Positions 1 to 8,135 are shown, numbered from the stretch's first letter. The stretch is DNA of 64,000 bases from Neptunicoccus cionae (GCF_014643735.1 NZ_BMKA01000003.1:540000-603999), one strand, 5' to 3'. Numbers and translations: made by a program. The notes: generated by a model not told the origin, from the letters alone.

Positions 1-247
1 GAGCGAACGGCATAAGAGAATTTATGCGTATTTTGAGTTGGCCTATACGGTCGTCGATGTTTCCGCAGCGCTTTTATTCGTGGTGGGCAGCATTCTGTTT
101 TTCAATGAATCCACAACCTATTCCGGCACATGGCTTTTCCTGATCGGCTCAATCTTGTTTGGTCTGCGACCGACCTTGAAACTTATTCGGGAATACGCCT
201 ATCTGCGGGTGGGCGACTATGAGGACGTTGCCATCAAGCGCCCTTAG
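1..247 (+). CDS. YrhK-like small membrane protein (5' end missing)
   Basis: The reading frame is open from the first complete codon (base 2) to the stop at 245-247, so the gene starts outside the window; the TTG at 38 is an internal codon, not a believable start. About 81 residues are visible. They contain two hydrophobic stretches separated by a short turn rich in N, S and T, and a charged tail. The pattern YEIAYT-like, then VVDVSAALLFVVGS, then FLIGSILF resembles the YrhK domain found in small alphaproteobacterial inner-membrane proteins. The function of this family is not established. The downstream gene olsB is convergent. Confidence 0.6.
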   Translation, partial: SERHKRIYAYFELAYTVVDVSAALLFVVGSILFFNESTTYSGTWLFLIGSILFGLRPTLKLIREYAYLRVGDYEDVAIKRP

Positions 248-263
248 CAAAACGCTAGTACCC

Positions 264-1034
264 TCACCGCGCGTCTGCCCTTAACAACTCCGCCCGCCGC
301 TGTGGGATCTTTGCGATCTCTACCCCTGTGAAGACGTGAAACGTGCCGAGGGTGCGGTCTATGACGGCGTGGTCGGACACCCAGCCCCCCATGCCAAGGT
401 AGGTGCGCAGAAGGCTTGGCATTGGTGTGCGGCAGTCTCTCGGCCCGTGATCATCGTCTGACACCAGCGGGCGGGTCTCGGCGGCTTTGGGGCGCGGGGC
501 CCATTTCACAGGCGCGAGATGGCGTCTGTGGAGCAAGGCGAGTGCTGCGCCATAGGGCGCTGTGTCATTGCCTGGAAAGGACGAGCAGCCAAACATCATA
601 CCGATACTATGGGCATCCACATAGCGGGTCAGCATCGCCCAGCCGAGCCTTATCACATCAGGGTCGCTCACCCCCTCTGCCGTGCAAAAGCGGCCGATTT
701 CCAGCATAGGATCGGGATAGGCGTGCAGGTTCTCAAGATCGTAGAACTGCGCGGAATAGCTGATGCCGATGTCCGCCCCGCTGTCCAGATGCAGGAACCG
801 GAAGCAGGCAAGGATCGCGCCGCTTTGCGTGTCTTCTACCAATACATGCTGGCACTTGGGATCAAACCCGTCCGCATCAAGCGCGCCGGACTGTGCGGCC
901 TGACCACCGGAAAACATCTTATGGCGCAACCGCTGTGCCGCTTCCAGATCACCAGCGCCTGTTGCCATACGCGCCTGCAAGCTGCCCCTGCATACGGCTG
1001 GAACAGACGTGATCCTGTTGTCAAATGCGGTCAT
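264..1034 (-). CDS. olsB: L-ornithine N(alpha)-acyltransferase (ornithine lipid synthesis)
   Basis: Predicted to transfer a 3-hydroxyacyl group from acyl-ACP to the alpha-amino group of ornithine, the first step in ornithine-lipid synthesis at the inner membrane. The 256 residues show the family pattern: an N-terminal GNAT-type segment with A-R-M-A and L-R-H-K-M-F (about residues 21-41), a central EIGRFC block (about 112-117), and FGCSSFPG (about 148-155). The length matches stand-alone OlsB proteins. The partner O-acyltransferase olsA is not in this window. The gene diverges from msrB, with about 100 bases between the starts. The family assignment is firm; exact acyl specificity cannot be seen. 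Confidence 0.85.
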   Translation of the reverse strand: MTAFDNRITSVPAVCRGSLQARMATGAGDLEAAQRLRHKMFSGGQAAQSGALDADGFDPKCQHVLVEDTQSGAILACFRFLHLDSGADIGISYSAQFYDLENLHAYPDPMLEIGRFCTAEGVSDPDVIRLGWAMLTRYVDAHSIGMMFGCSSFPGNDTAPYGAALALLHRRHLAPVKWAPRPKAAETRPLVSDDDHGPRDCRTPMPSLLRTYLGMGGWVSDHAVIDRTLGTFHVFTGVEIAKIPQRRAELLRADAR

Positions 1035-1138
1035 CCATCACCATTCGTTGATCGGACTGCTTGCAGCCGCCCTGTTTCACTATATCTATGGGACCAAGTA
1101 TAAAACGACAACGTCGATATTCGATGAAGGAGCATGAT

Positions 1139-1534
1139 GTGGTAGACAAGATTGAAAAGAGCGATGCGGAATGGCGCGCGCAACTGTCTGATCTCGCCTA
1201 TAAGGTTACCCGCAAGGGCGGAACGGAACGGGCTTTCAGCAATGACAATTACCCCAAGGCCCCCGGCACCTTTCGTTGCGTTTGCTGCGATGCCCCCCTG
1301 TTTGACGCAGACACCAAGTTTGACAGTGGCACCGGATGGCCGTCTTTTTACGAACCTGCAAGCACTGAAGCGGTGGAAGAGCGGGAAGACAACGGCTGGT
1401 TCATGCGCCGCACGGAAGTGGTCTGCGCGCGCTGTGATGCTCATCTTGGTCACGTGTTTCCGGATGGGCCGCAACCCACTGGTCAGCGCTATTGCATGAA
1501 CGGGGCGGCCCTGACGTTTGATCAGGAGGATTAA
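1139..1534 (+). CDS. msrB: Peptide-methionine (R)-S-oxide reductase
   Basis: Reduces the R epimer of methionine sulfoxide in proteins, a cytoplasmic oxidative-damage repair step. With a GTG start the protein has 131 residues: zinc ligands in CVCC (47-50) and CARC (96-99), the GTGWPSF block (64-70), and the catalytic cysteine in RYCMN (C119). GTG at 1139 was chosen because a strong ribosome binding site GAAGGAG (1126-1132) lies 6 bases upstream and the protein then begins like other MsrB proteins ([12 protein letters not shown]). The in-frame ATG at 1124 lacks such a site. An out-of-frame ATG at 1134 opens only a three-codon frame. A strong terminator follows at 1573. Confidence 0.93.
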   Translation: MVDKIEKSDAEWRAQLSDLAYKVTRKGGTERAFSNDNYPKAPGTFRCVCCDAPLFDADTKFDSGTGWPSFYEPASTEAVEEREDNGWFMRRTEVVCARCDAHLGHVFPDGPQPTGQRYCMNGAALTFDQED

Positions 1535-1572
1535 CCCCCTGCTCTTATCCACTGATAATGCTTAATAAAGCC

Positions 1573-1604
1573 GGCCCGCCTATCAAACGGCGGGCCTTTT
1601 TTTT
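1573..1604 (+). terminator. Rho-independent terminator of msrB
   Basis: A perfect 8-bp stem (GGCCCGCC / GGCGGGCC) with an 8-base loop is followed by eight T residues. It lies 38 bases after the msrB stop codon. It abuts the 3' end of the convergent bamE gene. Confidence 0.93.
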
Positions 1605-1611
1605 GGTGGGA

Positions 1612-2073
1612 TCACTCGTCGAGCAGTTGTTCCGCACTGATGTTACCAAAGTTGCCAATCAGCTGGCGGAAAATGCCGGTTCCCTGCACGCCGCTGTCAG
1701 TGACACGGCGGGTGAAGGTAATCACACGCCCGTCTTCCAGACCGAAGCGTTCAATATTACTGACCTTATCATTGGCATCAAAAGACACAGCAAGAACAGT
1801 GCGTTCGATTGTTTCGGGCCGGTGGTACGTGTAATATTTGATCCGACTGGAGATATAATACCACGCCCCGTCGGACAGAACGCCGGTAGAAGACGGCTGG
1901 CCGATAATCTCTGCAACAGTGGTGCGAGTGTCCGTTCCGACAACGATATTCTCGAGCTCGAGATCAGTCGGTACGTAACCGTGATTGGTATAAGTCGCTG
2001 CACAAGCGACAGTCACGGACAGGCCGAGAATCGCGAGTGTGTTTCTGATCTTTCTCGCATGCTTGAATTGCAT
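1612..2073 (-). CDS. bamE: Outer membrane protein assembly factor BamE (SmpA/OmlA family)
   Basis: Predicted lipoprotein subunit of the BAM complex, which folds beta-barrel proteins into the outer membrane. The 153-residue product has a basic start, a hydrophobic segment (about 12-22) and a cysteine at about 24 preceded by TVA, a slightly atypical lipobox. The SmpA/OmlA domain follows (about 37-120): G-Y-V-P, the turn VGTDTRTTVAEIIGQPS, and the WYYISSR strand. It is transcribed toward msrB. The upstream gene on the opposite strand is the yceD homologue, giving a divergent arrangement that is common in alphaproteobacteria. Assignment rests on the family pattern and length. Confidence 0.85.
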   Translation of the reverse strand: MQFKHARKIRNTLAILGLSVTVACAATYTNHGYVPTDLELENIVVGTDTRTTVAEIIGQPSSTGVLSDGAWYYISSRIKYYTYHRPETIERTVLAVSFDANDKVSNIERFGLEDGRVITFTRRVTDSGVQGTGIFRQLIGNFGNISAEQLLDE

Positions 2074-2184
2074 GTTGCCTGCGCCTCGTTTCTTATGTCA
2101 CTGGCGTGTCATAGCTTGCTCTCGCCCGACAATCAAATATCTTATGGAAGAGAGCAACGCAAAACTGATGATGTGAGGGGTCCA

Positions 2185-2775
2185 ATGGCCAATTCCGACG
2201 GCAAATCGACAGGTAAATCCGGCAAAACACCAAAGCGGGTCGACACCCGCGCGCAGATCCCTGTGGCTGATATGCCATCAGGGCGCATCGTAACCTTTGA
2301 TCTGGTATTTGATGAGGAAGCGCTGGCCGCCGCTGCCAATGAACTGGATATTCTCGGCGTCCAGAAACTGCGCCTGAGCGGTACCCTGTCCCCGAAAGGG
2401 CGCAGCGACTGGTCACTGGAGGCAGAGCTTGGCGCGACGATCACGCAGGCCTGTGTTGTTTCGCTTGATCCGGTCAAGACGCGGTTAGACGAGACTGTCA
2501 CCCGCAGTTTTGTGACCGACTGGCATGAACCGGACCCCGACACTGTGATCGAAATGCCAGAAGACGTGGATGAGGAGCCGCTTGGTACTTTGATCGATCT
2601 GCAAAGCATTGCTATCGAATCTGTTGCGCTCGCCATGCCGGATTATCCGCGCAGTGACAGTGCAGCGCTGGAACAGACCGTTTTTTCAGAGCCAGGCGTC
2701 AAGCCAATGAGCGACGAAGACGCAAAACCCTTTGCAGGGTTGGCGGCTTTGAAAGAAAAAATGGACAAATCGTAG
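2185..2775 (+). CDS. yceD: YceD family (DUF177) protein upstream of rpmF
   Basis: A 196-residue DUF177/YceD protein. The family is linked to 23S rRNA accumulation and almost always sits directly upstream of rpmF, as here. The ATG at 2185 was chosen because GAGGGG (2175-2180) precedes it and the protein then starts at the expected point; the open frame runs much further upstream only by chance. Visible family features are the core GTLSPKGRSDWSLEAEL, a cysteine in the Q-A-C-V-V-S-L-D-P block, an acidic stretch (DVDEEPL), and the C-terminal PFAGLAALKEKM motif typical of alphaproteobacterial members. The molecular activity is not known from sequence. Confidence 0.88.
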   Translation: MANSDGKSTGKSGKTPKRVDTRAQIPVADMPSGRIVTFDLVFDEEALAAAANELDILGVQKLRLSGTLSPKGRSDWSLEAELGATITQACVVSLDPVKTRLDETVTRSFVTDWHEPDPDTVIEMPEDVDEEPLGTLIDLQSIAIESVALAMPDYPRSDSAALEQTVFSEPGVKPMSDEDAKPFAGLAALKEKMDKS

Positions 2776-2794
2776 AAACACAGGGAAAAGGGGG

Positions 2795-2822
2795 TTGCGA
2801 AGACACAGTATCTTTGTATTTT
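2795..2822 (+). promoter_or_regulatory. Possible sigma-70 type promoter for rpmF-plsX-fabH
   Basis: TTGCGA (2795-2800) and TATTTT (2817-2822) are 16 bases apart, just downstream of the yceD stop and about 110 bases upstream of rpmF. The match is moderate. Readthrough from yceD is equally possible. Confidence 0.3.
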
Positions 2823-2853
2823 CGCGGCTCTTATCTTCAGGCGGGAAATGACG

Positions 2854-2876
2854 CCTTGTTCTTGCGACGAACAAGG
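2854..2876 (+). promoter_or_regulatory. Perfect hairpin in the rpmF leader
   Basis: CCTTGTTC (2854-2861) and GAACAAGG (2869-2876) form a perfect 8-bp stem with a 7-base loop. No T-tract follows, so it does not look like a classical terminator. It lies in the 156-base gap between yceD and rpmF and could be an RNA processing or control element; that role is inference. Confidence 0.5.
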
Positions 2877-2931
2877 GTTACATCACCGCGCATCCGGGTA
2901 GTGTTTACCCGCCATATCTTGAGGTTGTGAC

Positions 2932-3138
2932 ATGGCTGTCCCACAGAATAAAATTACCCGCTCCCGTCGCGGAAACCGTCGGTCCCACGATTCGCTCGTT
3001 GCGGATAACCCGAACGAATGCCCGAACTGCGGTGAGCTGAAACGCCCTCACCACGTTTGTGGTGCATGCGGCCACTATGCCGACCGTGAAGTTGTTGCCG
3101 TTGTTGACGACGTCGAAATCGACGAAGACGCAGCCTGA
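2932..3138 (+). CDS. rpmF: 50S ribosomal protein L32
   Basis: A 68-residue basic ribosomal protein of the large subunit. It starts with [20 protein letters not shown], the usual L32 N-terminus, and carries the zinc-ribbon pairs CPNC (about 34-37) and CGAC (about 48-51), so this is the zinc-binding form. The C-terminal tail is acidic, as in other Rhodobacterales. It sits between yceD and plsX, the conserved ribosome-lipid synthesis cluster. A purine-rich sequence about 8-12 bases upstream supports the ATG. Confidence 0.97.
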   Translation: MAVPQNKITRSRRGNRRSHDSLVADNPNECPNCGELKRPHHVCGACGHYADREVVAVVDDVEIDEDAA

Positions 3139-3163
3139 GCAAGAGAGATTGAGCTGACCAGAC

Positions 3164-4270
3164 ATGCAAACCAGCGTAACTGTCGGCTCTGATTCTGCTT
3201 CTAAAACAGTCATTTCCATTGACGCGATGGGCGGCGACCTCGGGGTCGCCGTTGTTGTTGATGGGATGGCTAAGGCAGCTGGTGAAAATGCCGGCATCTC
3301 CTTTGTTGTGCACGGGGACCAGCCCACGCTGGAGCCTCTGATCAAGCGCAAGCAAGTGCTTGAAGGTCGGGTCAGCATCCGCCACGCTGAAGGCGTTGTG
3401 GACATGCACGACCGTCCAAGCCACGTTATGCGCAACGGCAAAGGCACCTCTATGTGGTCCGCGCTCGAATCTGTGCGCACCAAAGAGGCCAGCGTTGCGG
3501 TTTCTTGTGGCAACACCGGCGCGCTGATGGCGCTCTCGATGATTCGTCTCCGCAAGGCCCCCGGTGTAAAACGCCCCGCTATTGCGATTCTCTGGCCTTC
3601 CCTCAATCCGCAGAACTTTAACGTCATGCTAGACGTGGGGGCGGATATTCGTGCCGATGCGCAGGATCTGAAGGTATTTGCGCTGATGGGCGCATCTTAT
3701 GCCCGCAATGGTCTGGGGCTGGAACGTCCACGGATCGGGCTGCTGAATGTGGGCACCGAAGAACACAAGGGCCGCCCCGAACTGCACGAAGCCAATGACA
3801 TCATCGAAGAAGATGCGGCGCTGAACGGATTCGAATACGTCGGCTTTGTTGAAGGCGGCGATATTCACTCCGATAAGGTTGATGTGATCGTCACTGACGG
3901 GTTCACCGGCAATATCGCGCTGAAAACCGGCGAAGGAACGGCAGGTCTGATTTCGCTGCGGATGCGCGAATCCTTCAAGAACAGCGTGCTGTCGCGCCTG
4001 TCAGCCGTTTTCGCCTACCCGAGCCTGCGTCGCTTGCAAGACCGCATTGATCCCCGCCGCGTTAACGGCGGCGTGTTTCTGGGGCTGAACGGCACTGTGA
4101 TCAAATCCCACGGCGCCGCCGATGCCACCAGCGTTGCCGCTGCGATCCGACTGGCCCAACAGCTTGCCCAATTGCGCTTTACCGAAAAACTGGCAGCGCG
4201 TGTTGCATCCGGCATGCAGAACAGACAAGATGAGGATGACTCCAAAGGCTCCTCTGCCGACGGCTCCTAA
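3164..4270 (+). CDS. plsX: Phosphate acyltransferase PlsX
   Basis: Peripheral inner-membrane enzyme that converts acyl-ACP to acyl-phosphate, which feeds PlsY in phosphatidic acid synthesis. The 368 residues show the family hallmarks: SIDAMGGDLG near the N-terminus, SCGNTGALMA, GVKRPAIA, and VTDGFTGNIALKTGEG. The N-terminus carries about 15 extra residues before the first conserved strand; a later start is possible but no good internal ATG is present. It follows rpmF by 25 bases and precedes fabH by 23 bases, so co-transcription is likely. The C-terminus ends in a charged tail. Confidence 0.95.
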   Translation: MQTSVTVGSDSASKTVISIDAMGGDLGVAVVVDGMAKAAGENAGISFVVHGDQPTLEPLIKRKQVLEGRVSIRHAEGVVDMHDRPSHVMRNGKGTSMWSALESVRTKEASVAVSCGNTGALMALSMIRLRKAPGVKRPAIAILWPSLNPQNFNVMLDVGADIRADAQDLKVFALMGASYARNGLGLERPRIGLLNVGTEEHKGRPELHEANDIIEEDAALNGFEYVGFVEGGDIHSDKVDVIVTDGFTGNIALKTGEGTAGLISLRMRESFKNSVLSRLSAVFAYPSLRRLQDRIDPRRVNGGVFLGLNGTVIKSHGAADATSVAAAIRLAQQLAQLRFTEKLAARVASGMQNRQDEDDSKGSSADGS

Positions 4271-4293
4271 AAACCACCGGGAAATTCTGAATA

Positions 4294-5271
4294 ATGACGA
4301 CGATCCGATCAGTTGCAATTGGCATTGGACACTATCTGCCCGAACGTGTTGTTCCAAACGAGGAATTTGCAGCGAAACTGGATACGTCGGATGAGTGGAT
4401 CCAGTCCCGCTCCGGCATCCAGCGCCGCCATTTCGCTGCCGAAGGGGAATTCACCTCTGATCTGGCTGTGAAAGCTGCGGAAAAGGCGCTTTCCCATGCG
4501 GGGCTGTCTGGCAGCGACATTGACGCAATCGTGCTGGCCACCTCCACTCCGGACCAGACCTTTCCGTCTACCGCAACAAAAGTGCAGCACCGGCTGGGTA
4601 TGAAGGGCGGCTTTGCCTTTGACATCCAAGCCGTATGCGCCGGCTTTGCCTTTGCGCTGGCCAATGCGGATGCGTTGATCGTGTCGGGCCAAGCCAAGCG
4701 CGTTCTGGTGATCGGCGCAGAAACCTTCAGCCGAATTATGAACTGGGAAGACCGCACAACCTGCGTTCTGTTCGGGGACGGCGCAGGCGCGCTGATCCTT
4801 GAAGCCCAAGAAGGCACCGGCGAAAGCAGCGATCGCGGCATCCTCGCCACCGATCTGAATTCCGACGGGCAGTATAACGACCTTCTTTATGTGAACGGCG
4901 GCGTATCTTCGACCCAGTCCACCGGTCATCTGGTGATGGAAGGTCGTGAAGTCTTCAAACACGCGGTCTCCAAACTGGCGGCAACTGCAAATGCCTCCCT
5001 GCATAAGGCGGGCCTAACCCATGAAGATGTGGATTGGGTCGTCCCCCATCAGGCCAACCTGCGCATCATCAAAAGCACCGCGAGCAAGCTGGGCGTGCCG
5101 ATGGAAAAGGTCGTGGTCACGGTGCAGGATCACGGAAATACTTCTGCGGCCTCTATCCCGCTGGCGCTGTCAGTGGCTGTTGAAAAGGGTATGATCGAAA
5201 AGAACCAGATTCTGGTGGCCGAGGCCATCGGCGGCGGTCTTGCCTGGGGTTCGGTGGTCCTGCGCTGGTGA
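4294..5271 (+). CDS. fabH: Beta-ketoacyl-ACP synthase III
   Basis: Catalyses the first condensation of fatty-acid synthesis, acetyl-CoA plus malonyl-ACP. The 325-residue protein contains the complete C-H-N triad: C115 in AVCAGF, H252 in VPHQANLR, and N282 in DHGNTSAAS. The N-terminal SRSGIQRRH and the C-terminal [13 protein letters not shown] are also standard for FabH. It is the last gene of the rpmF-plsX-fabH run; the next gene, ihfA, has its own apparent promoter. No anomalies were seen. Confidence 0.97.
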   Translation: MTTIRSVAIGIGHYLPERVVPNEEFAAKLDTSDEWIQSRSGIQRRHFAAEGEFTSDLAVKAAEKALSHAGLSGSDIDAIVLATSTPDQTFPSTATKVQHRLGMKGGFAFDIQAVCAGFAFALANADALIVSGQAKRVLVIGAETFSRIMNWEDRTTCVLFGDGAGALILEAQEGTGESSDRGILATDLNSDGQYNDLLYVNGGVSSTQSTGHLVMEGREVFKHAVSKLAATANASLHKAGLTHEDVDWVVPHQANLRIIKSTASKLGVPMEKVVVTVQDHGNTSAASIPLALSVAVEKGMIEKNQILVAEAIGGGLAWGSVVLRW

Positions 5272-5381
5272 TTCGCTCTGCGCATTGGGCTTTTCCCTTG
5301 GTGATCAGATGCTTGCCCGCCGCAGTCAAACTCCTTTCCCCAAAAGGACTTTCCACCGACCCAAGCTAATTATTTCTTATC

Positions 5382-5394
5382 TACCAATGCGTTG
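5382..5394 (+). promoter_or_regulatory. Near-consensus IHF binding site upstream of ihfA
   Basis: TACCAATGCGTTG matches the IHF consensus WATCAANNNNTTR at 12 of 13 positions; the only mismatch is C for T at position 3. It ends 3 bases upstream of the candidate -35 element of ihfA. The position suggests negative autoregulation, as known for enterobacterial himA. Occupancy is inference. Confidence 0.5.
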
Positions 5395-5397
5395 CAG

Positions 5398-5427
5398 TTG
5401 ACAGGTAAATCTGATTTCTCCTAGTGT
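5398..5427 (+). promoter_or_regulatory. Candidate ihfA promoter
   Basis: A consensus -35 TTGACA (5398-5403) is followed after 18 bases by TAGTGT (5422-5427), a weak -10. The ihfA ATG is 26 bases further on, with GGGAGA as the ribosome binding site. The -35 is convincing and the -10 less so. Confidence 0.45.
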
Positions 5428-5452
5428 TCGTGAATAGAACAGGGAGACAGTT

Positions 5453-5755
5453 ATGGGCGGTAAGACCTTAACACGTATGGATCTGAGTGAATCCGTGTTT
5501 CGCGAAGTTGGACTTTCACGCAATGAATCAGCCGATCTGGTGGAAAGCGTGCTGGATAATATCTCTGACGCTTTGGTCAGCGGCGAAAACGTAAAGATTT
5601 CGTCATTCGGCACCTTCAGCATCCGAGACAAGACGGAACGGATCGGTCGCAACCCGAAAACCGGCGAAGAGGTGCCAATTCGGCCCCGCCGCGTGTTGAC
5701 CTTTCGGCCCTCTCACCTAATGAAGGACCGTGTGGCCAACGGTAACAAGTCCTAA
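5453..5755 (+). CDS. ihfA: Integration host factor subunit alpha
   Basis: DNA-bending protein that pairs with IhfB and acts in the nucleoid, in transcription and in recombination. The 100 residues cover the whole HU/IHF fold: the N-terminal helices, SSFGTFS (about 50-56), the RNPKTGE arm (66-72) with the intercalating proline P68, and the [12 protein letters not shown]-terminal segment that distinguishes IHF-alpha. The ATG at 5453 has GGGAGA upstream. The partner ihfB is not in the window. A MerR-family gene follows after 15 bases, an order conserved in many proteobacteria. A candidate IHF site lies in its own promoter region. Confidence 0.95.
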   Translation: MGGKTLTRMDLSESVFREVGLSRNESADLVESVLDNISDALVSGENVKISSFGTFSIRDKTERIGRNPKTGEEVPIRPRRVLTFRPSHLMKDRVANGNKS

Positions 5756-5770
5756 AGGGACCAAGTGTAA

Positions 5771-6649
5771 ATGAGTAAATCTCCAGACGCGTTTCGCACC
5801 ATTTCAGAGGTTTCTGAATGGCTTGACACGCCAACATATGTCCTGCGTTTCTGGGAAAGTCGTTTTCCCCAGATCAAACCGGTAAAGCGTGCCGGCGGTC
5901 GGCGGTATTATCGCCCCGAGGATATGATGCTGTTGGGGGGCATCAAGAAACTTCTGCATTTTGACGAACTGACAATCAAGGCAGCCAAGGCGCTGTTGAA
6001 AGACAAGGGCGTCAAACATGTGATGGAACTGTCGCCCGATCTTAACACGCCAGTGGTGACGCCCCTGTCCACTGCGGATGCAGCGGATAAGGCGGACATT
6101 GCCAAAATGGTTAAAGAAACCTCGCAAGAGGCGCCCAAGCCCGCCGTAGAGGTACGTGTGGTCAAAAAAGCCAAACGCGCAGAACCGGAACAAGAGCCCG
6201 TCGCGGATACCGCTTCGGAACCGGTTACAGAATCAGCCCCTTCCCCAGAGGAAACGCCGATGACCCAAGACACGCCAAAAGAAGAGATTAAAGCCGCTGA
6301 CGGCAACGCGGATGCACCCGAGCCCGAAGCACCCGAACAGGACGCGGTGGAAAGCTCTGACGCTGACGACGTTATTGCCGATCCGGCAATGCAGGCCAAA
6401 GCAACAGAGGCTGAACGTCAGGCTGCCGCACAAGAAGCGGCACAGGCCAAAGCCGCCGCTGACGAAGAAGCCGATGATTGGGCCGGACTGGTGCCTGACA
6501 TGGTGATGAACGCCCCCTACCGGATCGGCACACCGGATGATTACGATTCCAAGACCATGGGCGAAATCGAAATGCTTTATTACAGCCTGCGCATGGCGCG
6601 CAACAAAATGCGCCGCTCCATCAATCAGCACGAAAACCGGCCGTCATAA
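5771..6649 (+). CDS. MerR family transcriptional regulator with acidic low-complexity region
   Basis: The N-terminal 75 residues form a MerR-type winged helix: [19 protein letters not shown], and [10 protein letters not shown], followed by [16 protein letters not shown]. Residues about 120-240 are an unusual acidic, Ala/Glu/Pro-rich stretch that is probably disordered. The last 45 residues are again conserved-looking ([18 protein letters not shown]) and may form a second small helical domain. No metal-binding cysteines are visible, so the inducer cannot be inferred. It sits 15 bases after ihfA, probably in one transcript. The total of 292 residues is longer than classical MerR because of the linker. 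Confidence 0.85.
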   Translation: MSKSPDAFRTISEVSEWLDTPTYVLRFWESRFPQIKPVKRAGGRRYYRPEDMMLLGGIKKLLHFDELTIKAAKALLKDKGVKHVMELSPDLNTPVVTPLSTADAADKADIAKMVKETSQEAPKPAVEVRVVKKAKRAEPEQEPVADTASEPVTESAPSPEETPMTQDTPKEEIKAADGNADAPEPEAPEQDAVESSDADDVIADPAMQAKATEAERQAAAQEAAQAKAAADEEADDWAGLVPDMVMNAPYRIGTPDDYDSKTMGEIEMLYYSLRMARNKMRRSINQHENRPS

Positions 6650-6716
6650 CTTGCCCGTTCGGTGCAGTTCTGACTTGCAGAGCCGCGCGCAAACCCTTAC
6701 ATGATCGCCAGAGTGT

Positions 6717-6793
6717 CGGGCTATAGCGCAGCTTGGTAGCGCGTTCGTCTGGGGGACGAGAGGTCGCAGGTTCGAATCCTGCTAGCCCGACCA
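6717..6793 (+). tRNA. tRNA-Pro (anticodon GGG)
   Basis: A 77-base cloverleaf with encoded CCA: acceptor stem CGGGCTA / TAGCCCG, discriminator A, D-arm GCGC..GCGC, T-arm CGCAGG-TTCGAAT-CCTGC. The anticodon stem TTCGT / ACGAG encloses the loop CTGGGGG, placing GGG at positions 34-36. The first anticodon-stem pair is a T-G wobble. It stands alone between the MerR gene and dcd. Confidence 0.95.
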
Positions 6794-6868
6794 TTTCCCC
6801 CGCCAAATCTTCCAGACAGACCAGTCCAACTCCGCCACCCGATCGGGGCTGGCGGCCCCGAACCCCGC

Positions 6869-6940
6869 GGATATTTTAACCAAAAAGAGATGCCAGCGGG
6901 TATGGGTCACAGGCTTGGCCTCTTTTTGGGTCAAATATCC
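6869..6940. repeat. Long imperfect inverted repeat between tRNA-Pro and dcd
   Basis: The left arm 6869-6894 (GGATATTTTAACCAAAAAGAG, then ATGCC) pairs with the right arm 6917-6940 (GGCCTCTTTTTGGG, then TCAAATATCC). The arms match over about 20 positions with a few mismatches and enclose about 22 bases. It lies in a 248-base intergenic region with no coding signal. It could be a cruciform, a terminator after the tRNA, or a copy of a dispersed intergenic element. Confidence 0.6.
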
Positions 6941-7041
6941 AAATACCAACCTCTCCCCCAACCGCGCTAAAGGCAAATTTTTAAGTGCAGCGTGGCACAA
7001 AATACGGCATAAGCCTGTAAAATGCAGGGTAAGGGATCGTT

Positions 7042-8121
7042 ATGACAACAAAAGGCGTAGTTTCCAGCCAATCCATCGCAAAGATGCTGGAGCGCGGGGA
7101 AATCCGCACCACGGTTCCCCCTGTCGAAGGGCAAATCCAACCCGCATCGCTGGACCTGCGTCTTGGCACCAAAGCATGGCGGGTGCGGGCCTCTTTTCTG
7201 TCCGGTGCGAATGGCACCGTGGCGCAGCGGCTCGAAGAATTCCAGATGCACGAGATCGACCTGCGTCAGGGTGCGGTGCTGGAAAAAGGCTGTGTTTACG
7301 TGGTGCCCCTGATGGAGTCCCTCAACCTGCCCCCCGAAGTGAATGCTGTGGCGAACGCCAAAAGCTCGACCGGACGGTTGGACCTGTTTACCCGCTGCAT
7401 CACGGATCGCGGCATTGAATTTGACCGGATTGAAAAAGGCTACACCGGCCCGCTTTACGCCGAAATCAGCCCGCGCAGTTTTTCGGTGCTGGTCCGCCCC
7501 GGTATGCGATTGAACCAGATCCGCTTCCGGCACGGTAAATCAGAGCTGTCTGACGATGCTCTGGCCGCCTTGCACGAAGAAATCGGCCTTGTGGACGGTA
7601 TCGCCCAAATCGACAATGGACTGGGCTTCTCGGTGGATCTTAACGGCGACAAGAACGGCTTGGTGGGTTACCGCGCCAAACCGCATACCGGATTGATCGA
7701 TCTGGACCGGATCAACCACTATGATCCGGCAGAGTTTTGGGAACCAGTGACCACCCGTAACGGCGGTATCATCCTTGATCCGGGCGCGTTTTATATCCTT
7801 GTCAGCCGCGAGGCGGTTCACATCCCGCCCAACTGCGCCGCTGAGATGGCACCTTATCTGGCGATGGTCGGGGAATTCCGGGTGCATTACGCTGGCTTCT
7901 TTGACCCCGGTTTCGGCCATTCTGCGGCGGGCGGCACCGGATCACGGGGCGTGTTGGAAGTACGCTGCCACGAAGCCCCTTTCGCGCTGGAACATGGCCA
8001 GAGCGTCGGGCGTTTGGTGTATGAATATATGTCAGAGGTGCCGGATGTGCTGTACGGCGCGGATTTGAAATCCAACTATCAGGGTCAGGGTTTGAAACTG
8101 TCCAAACACTTCCGGATGTAG
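7042..8121 (+). CDS. dcd: 2'-deoxycytidine 5'-triphosphate deaminase, long (two-domain) form
   Basis: Predicted to deaminate dCTP to dUTP, supplying dUMP for thymidylate. At 359 residues it is nearly twice the length of enterobacterial Dcd (about 190) and matches the alphaproteobacterial two-domain form. The N-terminal half carries QPASLDLRLG (33-42) and KSSTGRLDLFTR (107-118), related to the nucleotide-binding motif of the Dcd/dUTPase fold. The second half has a similar set (EPVTTRNGGIILDPGAFYIL, GVLEVRCHE). Whether one or both halves are active cannot be decided here. It ends in a hairpin that also holds the stop codon of the facing gene. Confidence 0.85.
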   Translation: MTTKGVVSSQSIAKMLERGEIRTTVPPVEGQIQPASLDLRLGTKAWRVRASFLSGANGTVAQRLEEFQMHEIDLRQGAVLEKGCVYVVPLMESLNLPPEVNAVANAKSSTGRLDLFTRCITDRGIEFDRIEKGYTGPLYAEISPRSFSVLVRPGMRLNQIRFRHGKSELSDDALAALHEEIGLVDGIAQIDNGLGFSVDLNGDKNGLVGYRAKPHTGLIDLDRINHYDPAEFWEPVTTRNGGIILDPGAFYILVSREAVHIPPNCAAEMAPYLAMVGEFRVHYAGFFDPGFGHSAAGGTGSRGVLEVRCHEAPFALEHGQSVGRLVYEYMSEVPDVLYGADLKSNYQGQGLKLSKHFRM

Positions 8122-8135
8122 CGCCCTACATCCGG
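8112..8135. terminator. Perfect hairpin spanning both stop codons of convergent genes
   Basis: CCGGATGTAG (8112-8121) and CTACATCCGG (8126-8135) form a perfect 10-bp stem with a CGCC loop. The dcd stop (8119-8121) and the stop of the facing gene (8126-8128) lie at the inner ends of the stem. Both proteins therefore end in Arg-Met encoded by CGG-ATG-TAG. There is no long T-run, so strength as an intrinsic terminator is uncertain. Confidence 0.65.
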
